A stretch of 64,000 nucleotides of DNA from Lumnitzera littorea (lineage: Eukaryota > Streptophyta > Magnoliopsida > Myrtales > Combretaceae): positions 73,813,077 through 73,877,076 of the forward strand of contig JAMXBB010000006.1 in assembly GCA_024138015.1 (NCBI GenBank). The letters are read 5' to 3'. The notes under the pieces are model-generated. The model did no database searches and was not told the DNA's origin. It saw nothing but the letters and a program-made list of their open reading frames with translations. Made by a program: the position numbers and the translations under genes. Shown piece after piece: positions 58,790 through 64,000 of this stretch. Position 1 is the stretch's first letter. Each line of letters opens with the position of its first letter.

Positions 58790-59880
58790 GCTCCTTGAGC
58801 CTAGGTTCTTCCATTCTAGGTCGTTTATTCCTATTACCCAGTCCTGGTTTATAGCTTAGTTTTGTTGCTAAATTGGTCTCCTATGTTGTTGTCTTATACA
58901 ATGTTGAGCAATATGTCTTCGTTGATGACATCGATAACAATATAAACCTCTTGAATCAAGACTTTCACATTGCTTGGCTAAATGCTTAGTTTCACTACAC
59001 CTATAACACTCCCCCTCAATTCTAAGCATTCCTAAGCTTGATGTTCACCATTACACTTCCAACAATATTGTATTTTTGGTGGGGGCCTTCTACTTCCTTT
59101 TGTGGATTGAACGAACTTCTTTCCTTTAGCTAGATTACTTTTACTACTGGAACTAATATCCAACTTCCTTTTCTAATTCTCAATGTCATCTACGGCTCGT
59201 CAAAGATTATGAGCTTGTTCGATTAAACAAGTTTCATTGACAACATCAGTATATCATTTTACCCTACTCCTCTTTAGTTCTACTTGGTAATAGAAATCAA
59301 GCTTGGCCTTGAGCCACTTAACTTTAGAAACCTCATTATTTTGCATAGCTTTAAGAGCAAACTTCAATGACCTATTGAAATCCCTTTCATATTCTTCAGT
59401 TGTCTTGCCCCATTGCCTTAGCTTATAGTATTCTTTACACATTTATTCCCTTACACACTTAGGAAAATAGTGTTTCAGAAGAGTATCTCTAAATGCAGCC
59501 CAATCAATAGGTTCTGGTAAATTCCGTCTCTTCGCCTCCCACCAATTATTTGCACCTTTGTTTAATAGAATAACATTTATCCTAACTTTCTTATTTTTCT
59601 CAACCTCATGAACTTCAAAAGCTTTCTCTAGCAAGTCAATCCATTCTTCTGCCACCAAAAGATTAGTGTTCTTTCCATCAAATGAGTTCACTATTCGCTG
59701 TACTCGAGCTAACCTATCTCCATCTCCACTAACTCCTACCAATACAGTTGTAAATTGTTGTACCAAGTCCTTAATATGTTGTGGTTTCTTAAGGTTATGT
59801 TGAGGCTATTGTGGTGGTTCCTCTCTTTGCTCCTCAAGTACTCGATTCATCGGTGATCTTCTACGTTCCTTATGAATCAT
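58790..59880 (-). pseudogene. D gag
   Basis: It starts at ATG 59880 (MIHKERRRSPMNRVLEEQRE), with one stop about 25 codons in. The gag core is nearly open (59766-59254): RLARVQRIVNSFDGKNT, AEEWIDLLEKAFEV, NNWWEAKRRNLPEPIDW, FRDTLLKHYFPKCVRE, then EYYKLRQWGKTTEEYERDF. Three zinc knuckles follow: CWKCNGEH...C (about 59070-59030), CYRCSETKHLAKQC (about 59000) and CYRCHQRRHIAQHC (about 58945-58900). Multiple knuckles and the WWE...FPKCVRE pattern fit Tekay/Del gag. This is the best-preserved gag in the window. Confidence 0.85.
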
Positions 59881-60030
59881 CTTTTAAAATAAACATTGTA
59901 TAAAATTGTAGTGATAACTACTACATTTGTTTTACTAAACTATGACTCTTTATTACCTAACAACCCCATACATCTCATATGTGCCTAAAGGTAATGGTCC
60001 CTAATTAATGCTTTGATACCACCCAAAGGA
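59881..60030 (-). other. D leader
   Basis: About 150 bp between the 5' LTR and gag on the minus strand. It contains the primer-binding site and no ORF. Confidence 0.75.
60011..60021 (-). other. Primer-binding site of D
   Basis: The minus strand reads TGGTATCAAAG, complementary to the initiator methionine tRNA 3' end. It begins nine bases after the LTR terminus at 60031. It fixes the orientation of D. Confidence 0.88.
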
Positions 60031-62135
60031 TGTCACATCCTAGCTTAGCATGGGATGCACCATCATACAGGAATATCAGTTAAAACTTAACTCAACTTGA
60101 TTATTCATAAAAAAAAATGACTTTATTTATGTGATAATGGGGATACTACAATGGGGTTTAGCTAGATATTTGGTTATAACTTATATGTATAGCTTGCTAT
60201 TTAGATAAAAACATGAACCATTTTTTTTTTTTTTATCTTCAAAATAGGACTTCTAACTTAGTGTAGGTTCCATTCAAAAGTTACGGACTCCGACTAATGC
60301 TCTTAGAATACATTCCCTTGTAGTGTTGGCCATTCAAGATCCTGTTAGCTTGAGGATAAAACATTTTTATCCCCTTAGCTATTGAAGTTGAGTGAGAGTG
60401 GATACCGAATAATATAATATTGTCAATATCACAAGTCAAACATTTTAATTATAACTGGAAGGTTTAACTTCACACATACATTAGCCCAACTAGGCATTTA
60501 TTGTTAATAATGCAATATGCTATGCTCATGCACGTGGTATACACCGATATTTATATCCTATACCTTTCCAATATACTCATCTAGTTAGTTGATGTATTCG
60601 GGCATTTGGATACAATGTTTAGGAACCTAGAGGCAACAAGGAGCTACTTGGGAGTAAGACCCCCAACTTTATATTTACTAAATTTGACCATAAAGAGTTG
60701 TTAGCTTATGCTTAGGGATAACAAGGAGTTGCTTAGGAGTAAGAACCCTAACTTTGTTTTACCAAATTAGATTACACAATATAGTCTACTAAATCAGATT
60801 ACTAAAGTAGTTAGGTTGCTTGGGTAATGAGAACCTATATGCTTCAAGAAAAAAAAAAAAAAAGTAAGTTCATAAAGCATGGTTTTTCTTGATTACTTAT
60901 AAGCCTCATTTTCGAAAATTCTAACTTGTAGTTTTCTTTTTATGCCATGCCATACCATACCATGCTATGCAATAACAACTTAGTTATATATGTAGCACAA
61001 CCAGTCTTTAAGTTTTATTTATCCTATCTATTTGAGTCTAGTTTTTGGTCTCTCCCTACTAGAAATCTAATATCTTACTTTTGGTTTACTCAGGTGAACA
61101 CCTAGAAGATTGGGTTAGCAATAATTCAACTTTCTAGGTTAGTATAATTATTCATAAACACTACATCAACATTCAACATAACAATATATCAGTTTACCTA
61201 AGATGTAGCTATATTCAATCAACATAGTATCAAATAGTATACAGTGTTATGAGTAGCAATAGATCTATTCCAACCATAGTTTATATCCACTTACCTAGCC
61301 TTAATAGTAGTGCAAAGTCCTAAACTTTGTAAAGTGGTTTTTCCTTACTTAACGCATGTAGGAAAATATAAATACAGTCTCCAAGTCAATTATGGGTTGA
61401 AACCAAACTCTTATAAGCTTTCCTTACTGCGTTTTTAAACTTCTTTTGATTGTATCTTATACATTCCTTATCCAATTTCAATAAACTTTACATCATGATG
61501 ATTTGTGTTTTGAGTACTATTAATACATCTTAAGAAACAAGACTAATTAATATGGTTACAAGCTTAAAAATACTCTTTCTTGCGACCGACTCAATCGTAC
61601 GTTATTATAACTTTGTAATTGACTCGAATAAGTTTTAGGGCTAAACTAAAAACCTAAAAAATTATACTTTCAAAACTTGGACAACATTTATTTTATACCT
61701 AAAATACTAATCTTATGCTATCTTATAGATTATCATAATAGTACTATTTATTATTTTTCATATTAGGTCAATATATAAGCTTATGTTATGAAAATAAGGA
61801 ATAAATTGTATATGAGCCCGATTAAATTCACGAAAAATCCTATAGATTAAAAAATATGTAACTATTGACCATCAATTACACTAAATTAGCTATTATTTAT
61901 TTTTACCAAAATAACGGTTTTAGCTCAAAATTATGGAAAATAAACAAATTTATGTGTGAGATAAAAAGTAAGTGTTCCAAATATCCTTATAAACTTCTAA
62001 AAGTCAAAATATGTATGGCTTATTTATTAATTTCATAAAAAAATTTCAATAATTCAGTAAAACTGACAATTTTATCCAAAATAATTATAAAAAATAGTAA
62101 ACCAATTTATTTTCAAAACTTGTTACTACAAAAAT

Positions 62136-62169
<34 letters not shown>

Positions 62170-62552
62170 GTTTGGATAAAANNNNNNNNNNNNNNNNNNN
62201 NNNNNNNNNNNNNNNNNNNNNNNNNNNNNNNNNNNNNNNNNNNNNNNNNNNNNNNNNNNNNNNNNNNNNNNNNNNNNNNNNNNNNNNNNNNNNNNNNNNN
62301 NNNNNNNNNNNNNNNNNNNNNNNNNNNNNNNNNNNNNNNNNNNNNNNNNNNNNNNNNNNNNNNNNNNNNNNNNNNNNNNNNNNNNNNNNNNNNNNNNNNN
62401 NNNNNNNNNNNNNNNNNNNNNNNNNNNNNNNNNNNNNNNNNNNNNNNNNNNNNNNNNNNNNNNNNNNNNNNNNNNNNNNNNNNNNNNNNNNNNNNNNNNN
62501 NNNNNNNNNNNNNNNNNNNNNNNNNNNNNNNNNNNNNNNNNNNNNNNNNNNN

Positions 62553-62583
<31 letters not shown>

Positions 62584-63653
62584 GTGTATTATGTTCAAAA
62601 ATTGAGCTTGAGACAACATTATGTAATATTTCTAAAATTTAGTTTAATTTTCGCCAAACAGAGAAATTCCTTAAGCATCATATATTTCTACTAGCTGTTT
62701 AATTAAAATAAAATTACTACATTAATCTAAACTTAAAATAATCCCAGGAAAGAATTTTTCATAATTAATTAAGAACATTTAATATTTTTAGAAAATTAAA
62801 TAAGATTTGGGCAGAATTTTGGTTTACCTAAGTCGGTGACGTTCAGCTACCCATCCTTATCGGAATGCCTCCTCTTATAGCAGACCTTTAAATTGCAAAG
62901 TGGGTCAATGTCAAGTTGTGGTTTGGTTTGTGAACTGCACGTAAGCAAACCTTCAAACCACATTTAATATTTTTCTCTTAATTTTTTCGAACCAAATTTG
63001 GTTTGCTAAAATGTCTAATATTTGTTGTTAAGGGTCTATTTATAGATTTGAAGTTGGTTGGTAGATGAGTCATTACGCCATGTGTCATTTTCCTAGCTTA
63101 GGTGTCAATTTTATATTTATTCTAATTGTTAGGTGTCATTTTCTTGAGTTTGGGTTGTTGACTCATTAGTCCAAATTTATCCTAAGTTGCTACGTCATGC
63201 TTGGATGGTTTGGTGACTCATCAAGTAAATTTTTAATTAGTTTTTCCATTATTTTATGTTATTTTCCTTATTTTTTATGATTTATTATTATCATCTATTA
63301 ATTTTTATTACATATAATGTACATTCTACGTAAATAAATGTATATTATATATAATTTAATTTCATTTATTATTTTTATAAGTTAAATAACTTATTTCTAA
63401 TATCTCGTTGTATCTAAAAGCTGAATTTCACATTTTCAATAATTATTGGCTTTATCGATAAATTGATATTTTTATCAAATTAATCCTTTTATATAGCTTA
63501 TTTTAACAGATTGATTTTACTAGAATATTTTGTCTATCTTTTTTAGCTTTATTGTATAGTTTGAACTAAAACGGATAACATTGCCCAACGCCCTAAATTT
63601 GGGGACTTAGATTTTAGAGTTACCATATTTGCTTGAAAGCTTGGGGTATTGCA
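60031..63653 (-). repeat. 5' LTR of D, with sequence gap
   Basis: It starts TGTCACATCC (plus strand) and ends GGGTATTGCA. Without the 371 Ns it is 3,252 bp, close to the 3,221 bp of its partner. A TATA-like TCTATAAATAGACC lies on the minus strand near 63045. Confidence 0.88.
62182..62552. other. 371-N sequence gap in an AT microsatellite
   Basis: AT repeats lie on both sides (62142-62167 and 62553-62580). The partner LTR has one AT tract of about 23 bp here. The left edge already contains TATTAAGTTTGGATAAAA, a poor copy of the sequence that follows on the right (TTTAGTGTATTATG). The two sides therefore overlap in the alignment, and little or no sequence is likely to be missing. Confidence 0.85.
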
Positions 63654-64000
63654 AATACCTTGTACAATGGTCTGAGGAATCAATTGAGAATGATGGTAGA
63701 TGCCACAGCTAGGAGGAGTATGATGAACAAAAGTGCTAAAGATGTATATGACATGTTTGAGCAAATGGCATCACATTTTCATGGTTGGTATTTTGAGAGA
63801 ACCCAACCTAGGAAGGTAACGATTGTAGCTCAATTAGAGGAGATGAGTCGACATAAGGAACAAATTATATTGCTTACCACTCAACTTGCTTAAGGAGAAA
63901 GAGCTAACTAAGTTAGTAACCCCAGTAGTCATAAGTAGCCTTATGAGTATTGTTGTGTATGTAATGGAGTAGGGCATTTGAGCACAAACTATCAAGTTGG
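63654..64000 (+). pseudogene. C gag, continuation to the window edge
   Basis: It resumes the C gag after D: TLYNGLRNQLRMMVDATARR, MMNKSAKDVYDMFEQMASH, YFERTQPRKV, then a stop. Past that is a knuckle-like CCVCNGVGHLSTNYQV near 63950, where the last cysteine of CX2CX4HX4C reads tyrosine. These are the C-terminal gag blocks of Athila-lineage elements (YNGL, DAAAGG/LM, EEMASN, W/ER). The gene runs off the window. Confidence 0.82.

Larger units (their letters stand above)
53634..63653 (-). mobile_element. Complete long-LTR element D (gag-only, Tekay/Del-like)
   Basis: Two LTRs (53634-56854 and 60031-63653) in the same orientation enclose 3.18 kb. Flanks are AATAA (53629-53633) and AATAC (63654-63658), a 5-bp target duplication with one mismatch. 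Excision restores the C gag frame as IVN-TLYNGL. On the minus strand the order is LTR, iMet primer site (60021-60011), gag (59880 to about 58790), noncoding sequence, LTR. No protease, RT, RNase H or integrase is seen, so it would have depended on another element. The LTRs differ at roughly one base in five to six by eye, so it is old. Gag similarity suggests the Tekay/Del chromovirus lineage. Confidence 0.88.
51852..64000 (+). mobile_element. Athila-like element C, 5' end, interrupted by D
   Basis: An LTR-like region begins TGCGATTC at 51852 within the G2 protease. A plus-strand gag starts at 53323, is broken by D at 53634, and resumes at 63654. The rest of the element lies beyond the window. 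The exact LTR end, primer site and target duplication were not found. Confidence 0.65.

Noticed and set aside
62172..62642. 156-codon plus-strand ORF
   Set aside because: It is almost entirely translated Ns plus an AT microsatellite; it is an artefact of the gap.

Overview
This is plant nuclear DNA, most likely from a eudicot. It is AT-rich and consists almost wholly of decayed, nested LTR retrotransposons. I find no intact host gene, no rRNA or convincing tRNA, no CRISPR array and nothing bacterial. Every long coding trace is a broken retroelement protein: gag, protease, reverse transcriptase (RT), RNase H, integrase, or a retroelement-associated accessory ORF. The species cannot be named from the sequence.

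Layout. (1) An Athila-type Ty3/gypsy element (A, minus strand) has LTRs at 638-1904 and 33619-38337, flanked by near-identical 5-bp repeats. Its gag-protease-RT lies at 30876-33530 and the end of its extra ORF at 3437-3857. It is inflated to 37.7 kb by later insertions. These are: gypsy element G1 (plus, 4334-23962); a second Athila-like fragment B (minus, about 26070-30875); a hAT-type MITE (31105-31438); and a 3.35-kb solo LTR (34407-37757). G1 itself carries two more long LTR insertions (4749-10548 and about 16294-19647). B carries a 919-bp solo LTR of the G family. (2) A Tat/Ogre-type element (T, minus) starts at an LTR edge at 39563 and keeps RNase H and integrase at 46890-48750. It also has an antisense (plus-strand) accessory ORF at 40266-46310 with intron-like GT-AG segments, split by another long solo LTR (42137-45587). 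(3) T is cut at 48982 by G2, a relative of G1. G2 is cut at 51852 by Athila-like element C. The C gag is cut at 53634 by a complete element D (minus, 53634-63653) that has two LTRs of about 3.2 kb, a tRNA-iMet primer site and gag but no recognisable pol.

The long LTRs of D share a family with the solo LTRs at 4749, 34407 and probably 16294; the one at 42137 is related. Four insertions (27865, 34407, 42137 and D) are confirmed by a target-site duplication, perfect or with one mismatch, or by the host reading frame resuming exactly after removal.

Two assembly problems matter. A single N at 11263 separates two apparently identical 2,995-bp copies (8268-11262 and 11264-14258), which is probably an unmerged contig overlap. 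The 371-N gap at 62182-62552 sits in an AT microsatellite and is probably far too large.

Points most worth follow-up are the spliced-looking antisense ORF of T, the gag-only long-LTR element D, the 2.5-kb unexplained insert at about 6700-9243, and an unidentified decayed plus-strand coding island at 24536-25400.
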